Assembly: GCA_030625775.1 (NCBI GenBank)
Contig: DAOUQC010000023.1
Coordinates: 1 to 54,893 of the forward strand
Reading direction: 5' to 3'
From: Verrucomicrobiota bacterium
Lineage (GTDB): Bacteria; Verrucomicrobiota; Verrucomicrobiia; Verrucomicrobiales; DEV007
DNA: 54,893 nucleotides
Under the pieces are notes generated by a model that did not search any database, was not told where the DNA came from, and was given only the letters and a program-made list of their open reading frames with translations. The position numbers were made by a program, and so were the translations under genes. This document shows positions 48,529-54,893 of this stretch, piece after piece. Position 1 is the stretch's first letter. The number at the start of each line of letters is the position of its first letter.

Positions 48529-49281
48529 ATGACCTTCCGACTCACCTTTTTTTGTCTGCTGCTGCAATTCGCTGTCCTGGCAGATTCCTACGCAATCACC
48601 GTCATGGACACCAAGGGACGCATCATGGACATCGAGGTGATGTCCTACACAAAATCCAGCGGGAACGTGCGCATCAAAAGAGACGACGGCAATATCTTCA
48701 ACGTGAAAATTTCTCTCTTTGATGCGGAATCGCAAAAAAAAATCGAAAAAGCCGCTCCGGCAGCTTTTCCGAAGTTAAACATCGATATTTCAGTAGGTAA
48801 ACGCCGCCAAAAACAACGCGGCAGCTCTTACATGAAAAAAAACCTGGTTTCTGTAAGTGCAAAAATTAAAAATATTTCCCGCGATGTGGATATGCCCAAA
48901 TGCCGTTTTACCATTTTGTTGGTTGGACGGAATTCAAAACGCTACGCTGACAGAAAAATGGATTGGTCAAAAATCCTCTCGGTACAAAAATTTGAAACTG
49001 CCATTCTGGCTTCAAAAGAATACTCACACGAACTCGCACCCATCTCTACTTCCTATGATTCGGACAAAGACTCTTCTAATCTCGGCGGCTGGGAGTTTGA
49101 TGGTTATCTGCTGGTGGTTCAAGGCCCCAAAGGTGAAGTTCTATTTGGAAAATCATCAATTGGCCCACTCAAAACCACAGTGGTGAATAATCCCCAGCTG
49201 TTGAAAAAGGCCTTGGGTTTCAAACAAGACCTGCAACTCAATCGCGACTTCACTCCCTTGAAGAGCTTCTCCCCGAATTAG
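48529..49281 (+). CDS. Secreted SHD1-like domain protein of unknown function
   Basis: A 250-residue protein with a signal peptide (LTFFCLLLQFAVLADSYA). Residues about 22-75 (MDTKGRIMDIEVM, VRIKRDDGNIFNVKISLFD, SQKKIEKAA) resemble the SHD1-like beta domain common in exported planctomycete and verrucomicrobial proteins. The remaining 170 residues look beta-rich (LVSVSAKIKNISRD, FTILLVGRNSKRY) and may be an immunoglobulin-like fold; I do not recognise it. It is divergently oriented from the esterase gene. Confidence 0.7.
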   Translation: MTFRLTFFCLLLQFAVLADSYAITVMDTKGRIMDIEVMSYTKSSGNVRIKRDDGNIFNVKISLFDAESQKKIEKAAPAAFPKLNIDISVGKRRQKQRGSSYMKKNLVSVSAKIKNISRDVDMPKCRFTILLVGRNSKRYADRKMDWSKILSVQKFETAILASKEYSHELAPISTSYDSDKDSSNLGGWEFDGYLLVVQGPKGEVLFGKSSIGPLKTTVVNNPQLLKKALGFKQDLQLNRDFTPLKSFSPN

Positions 49282-49310
49282 CCGGACTAACCAGATTAAC
49301 CAGACTGGAT

Positions 49311-50093
49311 TCAGCTTGGAATTTTACCTGCCAGCAAAGTCAGGCGCTGCCACCACCAAATGGTCTTACCCGCTTCCTCCCCCACTCGAAATAAGCATCT
49401 GGCTTCATCCGGCGTATTCCGCACCAGTTCCCTGACTTTCACCCGGTTTTCCTCAGCGGTATTCGCCGCTTCGAAATACCATTCCAAATCCGGCATTTTC
49501 ATCGGCTGTAATTTGCTGGATTTTATTTCCAGCCCGGCTCCTCTACACAAATTATTCCATTCCCCCTGTCGCAAAAAACGCCCGTGACTCGGATCGCGTA
49601 GTTTTTCAACTTCGTGAGTCCATTTTTCAGCAAGCGGTTCGCCATCGGGAATACAACCATCAATCAACAAAAACCATCCCTCCGGCTTCAACACCCGCAC
49701 TGACTCTGCCACAAATGCACCGGGATCACTGAAATGGTGACCCGCCACCCGACAAGTCACCAGATCAAAAGATTCATCTGAATAGGGCAAGACTTCAGCC
49801 ACATGCTGATTTAATTCGATTTCCAGACTGCTTTCTTCAGCAGCTTCCGCCGTTCGATCCAGCATCGCCCGGGCCACATCACTGGCAGTCACCCTGAATC
49901 CCTGTTCGGCCAGAAACAAGGCCGTATGCCCCGCTCCCGTAGCCACATCCAGTGCTGTGCCACCTGACAAACCCGTCTTTTCCACAGCCGCCGCCACGTC
50001 ACTCACATCAGCCAGAATATGCCCCTTGCCATAACAACTGCTCTGTTTGCCGAACTGTGCCTGTGAAGCGCGTTGTGTGTCATCGAGTTCCAT
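49311..50093 (-). CDS. Class I SAM-dependent methyltransferase (UbiE-like)
   Basis: A 260-residue methyltransferase. Motif I is LDVATGAGHTALFLAEQG, motif II VTASDVARAML, motif III region SFDLVTCRVAGHHFSDP, and VLKPEGWFLLID is the post-III strand. It resembles UbiE/COQ5 and methyltransferase-11 proteins. A quinone-biosynthesis role is possible, but the gene stands alone and the substrate is unknown. Confidence 0.87.
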   Translation of the reverse strand: MELDDTQRASQAQFGKQSSCYGKGHILADVSDVAAAVEKTGLSGGTALDVATGAGHTALFLAEQGFRVTASDVARAMLDRTAEAAEESSLEIELNQHVAEVLPYSDESFDLVTCRVAGHHFSDPGAFVAESVRVLKPEGWFLLIDGCIPDGEPLAEKWTHEVEKLRDPSHGRFLRQGEWNNLCRGAGLEIKSSKLQPMKMPDLEWYFEAANTAEENRVKVRELVRNTPDEARCLFRVGEEAGKTIWWWQRLTLLAGKIPS

Positions 50094-50124
50094 AAAAAAG
50101 AGAATTTATTTTACCATGCTTACG

Positions 50125-50421
50125 TTAAAATTGAGCGCAAATCCCTGTTTGATGCCTGAAAGTTTTCATATAGGTGAGCAACTGCGCCTCATGAATCCCC
50201 TTGATCTGATCTACAGCTTTCAACTCTAATATAATCTCATCCTCAACCAGCACATCAATCCGGTAGCTGCAATCAAGTTGAAGCCCCTTATACTCGACAG
50301 GCTGCAAATGCTCCAACTTGAAAGCAATATCATTCAATTGAAGCTCTCGGGCCAAACATTGCTGATACGTAGACTCAAGCAAGCCAGGGCCATTGGCCAT
50401 TGGCCATTGGCCATTGGCCAA
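50125..50421 (-). CDS. GxxExxY protein with replaced N-terminus
   Basis: This encodes the core of the GxxExxY family: GPGLLESTYQQCLARELQ, then VEYKGLQLDCSYRIDVLVED, IILELKAVDQI and a final RHQTGICAQF. The fold is PD-(D/E)XK-like but function is unknown. Full-length members carry about 20 residues before this motif that form a helix (pattern IGAAIEVHRxLG). Here they are replaced by MANGQWPMAN, encoded by a heptamer tract. AGGAGG (50431-50436, minus) is 9 bp before an in-frame TTG at 50419-50421, the start I chose. In-frame ATG at 50398-50400 is an alternative. It may be a repaired gene or a decaying one. Confidence 0.65.
   Translation of the reverse strand: MANGQWPMANGPGLLESTYQQCLARELQLNDIAFKLEHLQPVEYKGLQLDCSYRIDVLVEDEIILELKAVDQIKGIHEAQLLTYMKTFRHQTGICAQF
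50388..50420. repeat. GGCCATT heptamer tract at the start of the GxxExxY gene
   Basis: Four exact GGCCATT units (50388-50415) plus a partial GGCCA. Read on the minus strand each unit contains ATGGCC. Seven is not a multiple of three, so adding or losing a unit shifts the frame between the TTG start and the gene body. The tract overlaps the left 91-bp repeat by a few bases. Confidence 0.9.
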
Positions 50422-50502
50422 TTTAACGAGCCTCCTAAACCGTGGCAAGGCAAATATCAGAATGAAGTTTCCTCACTTCTCCCTCCTTCATGTCCTTCAA
50501 GT
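50412..50502. repeat. Left copy of a perfect 91-bp direct repeat
   Basis: This begins CATTGGCCAATTTAACGAGC and ends CATGTCCTTCAAGT, identical base for base to 51882-51972. It contains, on the minus strand, the AGGAGG ribosome site used by the GxxExxY gene. Diverged similarity continues rightward to about 50560 (TTGCCTC, then GGCTCATGGTG). Its left edge is the 8-bp palindrome TTGGCCAA. Confidence 0.95.
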
Positions 50503-50835
50503 ATTTGCCTCAAACAGCGGAATTTGCCTGTCTCTGTTTCGCGCCGGCTCATGGTGAATATATCCCCCTCTCCATATGCTAACCCATAACATGTACAACC
50601 CCTTTATTACCTGCTTGATCTTACCATGTGTTTCTGCCTGCCCGGCCTTGTCCAAAAACCTCCCTTTAGAGCTTCGTATTTTTAATAAAAAAATCCACCT
50701 ACAGTGCCTGTGTGCATAGTCTGTGTTTTTGCATAACGATGAGGCTAGGGGTCGCTGTGGGTTTAATGGTTAAAGTGGTTTGAAAACTTGGCTGCGGCGC
50801 GGTAAGCGGTCGATCTGGGCCACCTTGTTGTGCTG
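50503..50835. other. Non-coding stretch between the GxxExxY leader and the mrr gene
   Basis: AT-rich DNA with no convincing ORF. It begins with the diverged continuation of the 91-bp repeat (to about 50560). Nearer mrr it holds GCATAACGATGAGG and a GC-richer stretch around 50790-50850. The whole segment from here to about 51880 is visibly richer in A/T than the flanking housekeeping DNA. Confidence 0.5.
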
Positions 50836-51708
50836 TCAGCCTGTCATGTACGGCTTAAAAAATGCATGATCAACGTCGAATACGGTTTTAGAATTAACAC
50901 CGATCTCCTCAGTCTCCAACATTTTGACAAGCTCATTACCATTGACTAATTCAATCGCAGGTGCTCCCTCTCTCACAGCCTCTCTCTTAGCATCTTCAGA
51001 GAAAATGCCTGTAGTAATCATGATTCCTTTGTCTGCTCGACCGATCATTGCATTCCGAAGATCTCCTACTTGCGCCCTCGAGACCGTATTTTTGTAGCGT
51101 TTACACTGAAAAATCACCTTAAAAGAAACAAAAGGATTAATCTGAAGAATTCCATATCCGTCTACCCCACCATCCTTACCTACGGGGGTAACTTCTACAC
51201 GCTCAAACCCATAAACACGCAGAAGATACTTACAAAAACGTTCAAATCCATTAGGTGTCATACTTTGTAGAACTCCCAGCAAATCAGACGCCCCCTCTAT
51301 CTCTTCTTCAATAGATTCTTCATCCTGAGTTTTGGATTCAGTTCTAGATTTGAGGGCTTTCTCCCTACGTTTTTTCGCGTGTATTTGAACCCACTTCTTA
51401 GAGAGTTTGTGTGCATCTTCTTTAGATAGAACGGTCTTTTTCCCCTCTTCCGTCAAAGTCCAGATACCTCGCTTCGCTGATCCCAATAAACCCTCCCAAA
51501 CCAAATACTGCCTAGCCCAACAAACCTGATTATGAAATCTAGGAACACCAGAATTCATCAATTCTTCCTTCTTACTATCGGGAAGATTGTAATTAACCGC
51601 TATAAGATCTGAGGCTTCCTGTGGAGTAGCAGAGTCCCCCAACTCTTTAAGTGCTTCCAGGAGAGGTCCCATCCACTGAACAAATTCTGCTTTGCCTTTT
51701 CTTTTCAT
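50836..51708 (-). CDS. Mrr-family type IV restriction endonuclease
   Basis: A 290-residue protein. The N-terminal winged-helix Mrr_N domain (about 5-105) has TPQEASDLIAVNYNL and LVWEGLLGSAKRGIWTLTEEG. A charged linker follows, then the Mrr catalytic domain (about 150-275): FERFCKYLLRVYGFERVEV, the active-site GKDGGVDGYG and FQCKRY (D-QxK variant), VGDLRNAMIGRADKGIMITTG and ELVNGNELVKML. Mrr enzymes cut methylated DNA, so the gene can act without a cognate methylase, consistent with its isolation here. It lies between 91-bp direct repeats and its base composition is more A/T-rich than neighbours, suggesting acquisition. Confidence 0.92.
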   Translation of the reverse strand: MKRKGKAEFVQWMGPLLEALKELGDSATPQEASDLIAVNYNLPDSKKEELMNSGVPRFHNQVCWARQYLVWEGLLGSAKRGIWTLTEEGKKTVLSKEDAHKLSKKWVQIHAKKRREKALKSRTESKTQDEESIEEEIEGASDLLGVLQSMTPNGFERFCKYLLRVYGFERVEVTPVGKDGGVDGYGILQINPFVSFKVIFQCKRYKNTVSRAQVGDLRNAMIGRADKGIMITTGIFSEDAKREAVREGAPAIELVNGNELVKMLETEEIGVNSKTVFDVDHAFFKPYMTG

Positions 51709-51842
51709 TTTTTTTTACACAACATTATAATTACAGATCTGTCCTTTATAACATATTACACAGGGCCGTTCCCCTAACAGAGGCAAAAAGAACCTGCATG
51801 AGCAAATTTTGCCCCTTCTACCTCACTCTAAAATTAATTTCT

Positions 51843-51894
51843 GAGTGAGATATTTCATTGGTCAATCCGAGTGAGACATTGCATTGGCCAATTT
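51843..51894. repeat. Two 26-bp imperfect tandem repeats
   Basis: Unit 1 (51843-51868) begins GAGTGAGATATTTCATTGG and unit 2 (51869-51894) GAGTGAGACATTGCATTGG; they match at 21 of 26 positions. Unit 2 overlaps the start of the right 91-bp repeat. The arrangement resembles the multiple subterminal repeats at ends of IS21-type elements, but no transposase is present. Confidence 0.7.
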
Positions 51895-51972
51895 AACGAG
51901 CCTCCTAAACCGTGGCAAGGCAAATATCAGAATGAAGTTTCCTCACTTCTCCCTCCTTCATGTCCTTCAAGT
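51882..51972. repeat. Right copy of the 91-bp direct repeat
   Basis: Identical to 50412-50502. Unlike the left copy, it is not attached to a GxxExxY coding body: on the minus strand its AGGAGG site and TTGGCCAATG run straight into the GAGTGAG repeats. It is therefore an orphan leader. Confidence 0.95.
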
Positions 51973-52057
51973 GTTGCCTCAGACAGTAAAACTAGGTATT
52001 TGCCTATGGGCTATCTCCACTTCGTTCCGGTTCGGCTCATGGTGGAAATCTCCCCTC

Positions 52058-52942
52058 TTATCCAACATCAACCCCACCTTCTCCATCCAAACGCGCACTT
52101 CCCCCAAACATCAGCGATGCATTATCATCAATATGCCCGGCAGGAAAACCCTTCACCACCGGAATACCTAGCCCCCCCAATCTCTCAACCAGGACATCAT
52201 CCACCGAAACCCCATCCTTGCCCGCTTCCCCCTCAGTGAACGCTCCAAGAATAACACCCGCACATCTTTCCATATACCCGGCTTGAATCAAAGTCGTCAG
52301 CATGCGGTCCACTCGATAGGGGCGCTCCCCCACATCTTCAAGAAACAGAATACATCCATCCAGTGAAGGGAAAAACGGAGTCCCCAACAATGCACACCAC
52401 ACGGATAAATTCCCACCAATCAATCGACCCTCCGCCATCCCTCCGGTGACCATTTCCAATCCTGTCCACGAACGAGCCTCACCCTCAATCACCTTCCGCC
52501 AATCTCCTCTCACTTCAGCATTCGCCCGCCCCAACGCCGATACCATCGGAGCATGCATAGACCGCACCCCCGCCCTCGCCCACAAGGCGTGCAAAGCCGT
52601 CACATCGCTGAAACCCACCAGCAATTTATTAGCCTCCCTCACTTCCTCCACCGACAAGTCAGGCAGCAGCCGGGTCGCCCCGTAACCACCACGCGCGCAC
52701 AATACCGCATCCACCTCAGGATCCCGAATAACGTCCTGCAACTCCTTCAAACGCCGCTCATCGGAACCCGCAAAATAACCCTGCTGCGAATAAATCCCCT
52801 CATCAAATCTCACCTCATACCTCTCACGTAACCACTCCACTCCCTGATCAAAAGACTGCGGATGAAAAGCCCCCGAAGGAGCCACCACCGCAAGCACCGC
52901 CCCTTCCTTAATCGTTCGAGCCACTGGAAAACATTCAGCCAT
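52058..52942 (-). CDS. LD-carboxypeptidase (peptidase S66 family)
   Basis: A 294-residue S66 peptidase. Landmarks are VLAVVAPSGAFHP at the N-terminus, CARGGYGATRLLPDL, nucleophile Ser in LVGFSDVTALH, GGNLSVWCALLGTPF, the catalytic Glu in LFLEDVGERPYRVDR and the His in FPAGHIDDNASL. It cleaves the LD-bond of murein tetrapeptides during cytoplasmic peptidoglycan recycling. No signal peptide was seen. The leader GGAGAATTAGGAATTAGGA before the ATG is another short tandem tract. Confidence 0.9.
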   Translation of the reverse strand: MAECFPVARTIKEGAVLAVVAPSGAFHPQSFDQGVEWLRERYEVRFDEGIYSQQGYFAGSDERRLKELQDVIRDPEVDAVLCARGGYGATRLLPDLSVEEVREANKLLVGFSDVTALHALWARAGVRSMHAPMVSALGRANAEVRGDWRKVIEGEARSWTGLEMVTGGMAEGRLIGGNLSVWCALLGTPFFPSLDGCILFLEDVGERPYRVDRMLTTLIQAGYMERCAGVILGAFTEGEAGKDGVSVDDVLVERLGGLGIPVVKGFPAGHIDDNASLMFGGSARLDGEGGVDVG

Positions 52943-53045
52943 AACAAATCCTAATTCCTAATTCTCCTATGTTCAAGACTCTCCATTCCTATTAATCAAA
53001 TTGACTTTGGTCAGAAAGCTTTGGACGCTGCTCTCACCCCCCGGG

Positions 53046-53107
53046 TTGCCTGTCTCAGTTTCTTCGGCTGGCTGTCTCGTCCCGCGACTGCGGTACTCGG
53101 CTCATAA
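53046..53107. repeat. Third, degenerate copy of the GxxExxY-type leader
   Basis: On the minus strand it has ATGAGCCG at one end and GAGACAGGCAA at the other, matching landmarks at 50524-50558. The right leader (51996-52049) shares ATGAGCCG and AGGCAAATA. It is non-coding, between the LD-carboxypeptidase and the regulator. Confidence 0.35.
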
Positions 53108-53146
53108 TTCTTCTTCCCATTCGCGTTTCTTAGCAATTTTGCGAGA

Positions 53147-54250
53147 TCATTTCTTCCGAACGTTCACTGTCTCCCCCGGTACAAACTTCGGCATCAGCCT
53201 CACCGCCTTCGCCGGCAGCCTCCCCGTCTCCGCCAGTTGCCGCGCCGCCATAGCTACCCGTCGCGCAAGTCCGGCGGGATTAGTAGCGTATCGTGCAATC
53301 ACCGGGCTGGTGGAGTCCAAGTAATGAGCATCATCGCGCGAAATCACCGCCACATCCTGTGGAATGCGTTTGCCATGCCTCTGCAGATGAGTCACCACCG
53401 TCAACACATGCCTCGGGCGCGCCACCAGATAAGCCGTCGGAGCCTTTGCTGAGCGAAGGCTCTGATCTACCAGGGCACAGAGATGCGCCGCCGTGCCGTC
53501 ATGGCGCAACACCTCCACTTGCACTTCAGGCAAAGCTTGCAGCGCTTCGTTCAATCCCTTCTCACCATCCACATCTCCACCCTGTGCGTCCGCAAGCTGC
53601 ACCAAGGCAATTCGACGATGTCCATTTCTCCACAACATCCCCCCCGCATGATGGCAGGCAGAATAATAATCCACATCCACAGATGGCAGGGAAATTCCAG
53701 CAGCGCACGATCCCACCACCAGGCAAGGCAAACGGCGACGAACAAAGCAACGCTGCAAAGGCTCCTTGGATCCCAACAACAACCACGCCGCCGCCGGATG
53801 TTCTGCCACAAGTTGATCCAGAGCTTTCGCTGGCCTTGATGAAAAACAAGCTCGTTTGGAATGAAACTCCACCACAAAACCCGCCTTACTGAGTTTGTCC
53901 CGCAATACATCCATCACAAAAGTGATGGGCGTCGAAGCATCGGCAAAAGAGTCCGAACAGAGCACCGCGATCACCTTCTCTTCATTACCCACCTGCTCAT
54001 TACTGCCTTTGGCAACGATCCGGCGACGCTGACGCGGCAAGACCGAAATCCAGCCCAAACGTTGTAATTCCTCCAACGCAGAGCGCAAAGTGCGCCGACT
54101 GACCTGCAGGCGCTCACTCAGTTCACGTTCGCCGGGCAGAAAACCCTTCCAGTAACCCGACTGAATCCCCTCACCCAAACTCTGCACCGTTTCCTCAACC
54201 AGCGAACAGTGTTTGGGTAATGCAGGGCTTGGAATAGCTTCTTTTGTCAT
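53147..54250 (-). CDS. GntR-type HTH / LacI-type sensor transcriptional regulator
   Basis: A 367-residue hybrid regulator. The N-terminal winged HTH of GntR type spans about 15-85 (GYWKGFLPGERELSERLQ, SRRTLRSALEELQRLGWI). A periplasmic-binding-protein-like sensor domain as in LacI repressors follows (VIAVLCSDSFADAS, SVDVDYYSACHHAGGMLWR, RRIALVQL, DVAVISRDD). I chose ATG 54248-54250, preceded by AGGG, rather than a frame opening 94 codons upstream that would overlap the divergent gene. The fold mix is frequent in Verrucomicrobia and Lentisphaerae. Its likely target is the divergent sialidase promoter. Confidence 0.88.
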   Translation of the reverse strand: MTKEAIPSPALPKHCSLVEETVQSLGEGIQSGYWKGFLPGERELSERLQVSRRTLRSALEELQRLGWISVLPRQRRRIVAKGSNEQVGNEEKVIAVLCSDSFADASTPITFVMDVLRDKLSKAGFVVEFHSKRACFSSRPAKALDQLVAEHPAAAWLLLGSKEPLQRCFVRRRLPCLVVGSCAAGISLPSVDVDYYSACHHAGGMLWRNGHRRIALVQLADAQGGDVDGEKGLNEALQALPEVQVEVLRHDGTAAHLCALVDQSLRSAKAPTAYLVARPRHVLTVVTHLQRHGKRIPQDVAVISRDDAHYLDSTSPVIARYATNPAGLARRVAMAARQLAETGRLPAKAVRLMPKFVPGETVNVRKK

Positions 54251-54271
54251 CTGGTCCCTAAAAGATACCAG
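54251..54271. promoter_or_regulatory. Candidate operator of the GntR/LacI-like regulator
   Basis: CTGGTCCC and GATACCAG flank a five-base AT-rich centre, giving a 21-bp imperfect palindrome abutting the regulator's start codon. Six of eight positions per arm pair. The position suits autoregulation; no second copy was found nearer the sialidase start. Confidence 0.35.
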
Positions 54272-54332
54272 AAGATTATATTTGTTTATGCCTGGTCGCA
54301 AGGCAAGAATATTAAGCAAACACTTCCCTCCT

Positions 54333-54893
54333 ATGAAAACACCTCGATCCCCGAAACAAAGTCTCCTGAAATCATCCCTGCTGCTTGGCGCCAGCCTTCT
54401 GGCAATCACCGCTTCCAGCCTACTCGCCGCCGATGCACCGCAAGTCGCTCTAACCCTGGCTCCCAGCAAGGAAAACCCCCGCAACAGTGAAGGCGATTTC
54501 ATCACCCTGAAAGATGGACGCATTCTCTTCATTTACACTCACTTCACCGGCGGCGGTGGCGATAATTCTACCGCTTTCCTAGCCAGTAGAATTTCCAGCG
54601 ATGGTGGCAAGACCTGGTCGCCGAAAGACAAACTGGTCATGAAGAATAATGCCAAGGAGAATATCATGTCAGTCTCTCTGTTGCGCTTGCAGGATGGCCG
54701 CATCGCCCTGTTTTATATGCACAAAAACTCGATCACTGATTTATACCCGGTTATCCGTTTTTCAACTGACGAAGGTCAAAGCTGGTCGGCTGGCACCAGA
54801 GTCATAGGTGAAAAAGAAATGGGTTATTATGTGGTCAACAATGACCGTCTGGTTCAGTTGGCTGACGGCCGGCTGATTTTTCCGACCGCCCAG
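54333..54893 (+). CDS. Exported sialidase/BNR-repeat family protein, 3' end cut by window edge
   Basis: The first 187 residues of a sialidase-superfamily beta-propeller. It has a signal peptide (LLLGASLLAITASSLLAADA), then NPRNSEGDFITLKDGRILF as the first blade and Asp-box motifs SSDGGKTWS and STDEGQSWS, each the S-x-D-x-G-x-T/S-W loop. The gene continues past the window. The family includes exo-sialidases and related glycosidases. Whether the catalytic Tyr/Glu and Arg triad are present cannot be judged from this fragment. It is transcribed divergently from the regulator gene. Confidence 0.85.
   Translation, partial: MKTPRSPKQSLLKSSLLLGASLLAITASSLLAADAPQVALTLAPSKENPRNSEGDFITLKDGRILFIYTHFTGGGGDNSTAFLASRISSDGGKTWSPKDKLVMKNNAKENIMSVSLLRLQDGRIALFYMHKNSITDLYPVIRFSTDEGQSWSAGTRVIGEKEMGYYVVNNDRLVQLADGRLIFPTAQ

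Larger units (their letters stand above)
51709..52057. other. Non-coding stretch upstream of the mrr gene
   Basis: An AT-rich mrr upstream region (51709-51770), an inverted CTCACTC/GAGTGAG pair (51822-51828 and 51843-51849), two 26-bp repeats, the right 91-bp repeat and its diverged continuation to 52049. No ORF of convincing composition was seen. Confidence 0.6.

Noticed and set aside
50388-50420. Short repeats considered as a CRISPR fragment
   Set aside because: Units are contiguous heptamers without spacers and no cas genes occur in the window.
50725-50775. Possible integron attC-like site (GCATAAC ... GTTAAAG)
   Set aside because: Each end misses the RYYYAAC/GTTRRRY consensus by a base, spacing is shorter than usual and the inner arms do not pair; no integrase is seen.
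53147-54532. Full-length 461-codon reading of the regulator gene
   Set aside because: The upstream 94 codons are antisense to the sialidase signal peptide region and the GntR HTH begins soon after ATG 54250.

Overview
The window looks like chromosomal DNA of a Gram-negative member of the PVC superphylum, most likely Verrucomicrobiota. This is inferred from gene content, not from any search. The clues are exported proteins with DUF1553, DUF1501 and DUF1800 domains, a PVC-type haem-binding dehydrogenase, many twin-arginine signals (RRDFL, RRKFL, RRDWL), LpxA and an LptD/OstA-like outer-membrane protein, and a GntR-HTH/LacI-type sensor hybrid next to a sialidase. No rRNA, tRNA, CRISPR array, intact transposase or prophage was recognised.

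Layout. 1-4760 holds a partial phospholipase-D-like lipoprotein gene (minus), a PaaK-like adenylate-forming enzyme, and two decayed genes (a YHYH-domain protein and a membrane permease). 4926-9968 encodes an unusual secreted protein, a roughly 720-residue Ala/Lys-rich helical region fused to a DUF1800 domain, followed by a Tat-exported DUF1501 partner. 10235-23309 is a block of mostly exported enzymes: Gfo/Idh oxidoreductase, alpha/beta esterase, DUF1553 and DUF1501 proteins, amidohydrolase, SDR, small beta-barrel and PVC-type cytochrome dehydrogenase. It is plausibly a carbohydrate or lactone degradation set.

23392-29055 is a tight minus-strand operon: aminotransferase, nucleotidyltransferase, NAD synthetase, low-molecular-weight phosphatase and fructosamine kinase, with an Lrp/AsnC regulator upstream. 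The last two fit a protein-deglycation pair. 29100-33357 carries a D-Ala-D-Ala carboxypeptidase, a small HTH protein, an alpha/beta hydrolase, a sugar isomerase-like protein and a tandem SnoaL protein. 33532-45824 is mostly housekeeping: ClpB, an SGNH hydrolase, RadC, LpxA, an LptD-like protein, UDP-glucose dehydrogenase and RsmB. 45832-50093 has a thioesterase, a two-domain Tat-exported esterase, an SHD1-like secreted protein and a methyltransferase.

50125-52057 is the main accessory region. An Mrr-type restriction endonuclease gene lies between two perfect 91-bp direct repeats. The left repeat runs into a GxxExxY gene whose normal N-terminus is replaced by a GGCCATT heptamer tract, and the right repeat abuts 26-bp repeats that look like the end of a mobile element. 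52058-54893 encodes an LD-carboxypeptidase, a GntR/LacI-like regulator and a divergent sialidase cut by the window edge.

Short repeats recur: head-to-head palindromes of one family between convergent genes (23321-23379 and 33430-33499), a degenerate 73-bp repeat pair (9969 and 11933), heptamer tracts, and CACGGA palindromes. All family assignments rest on reading motifs by eye.
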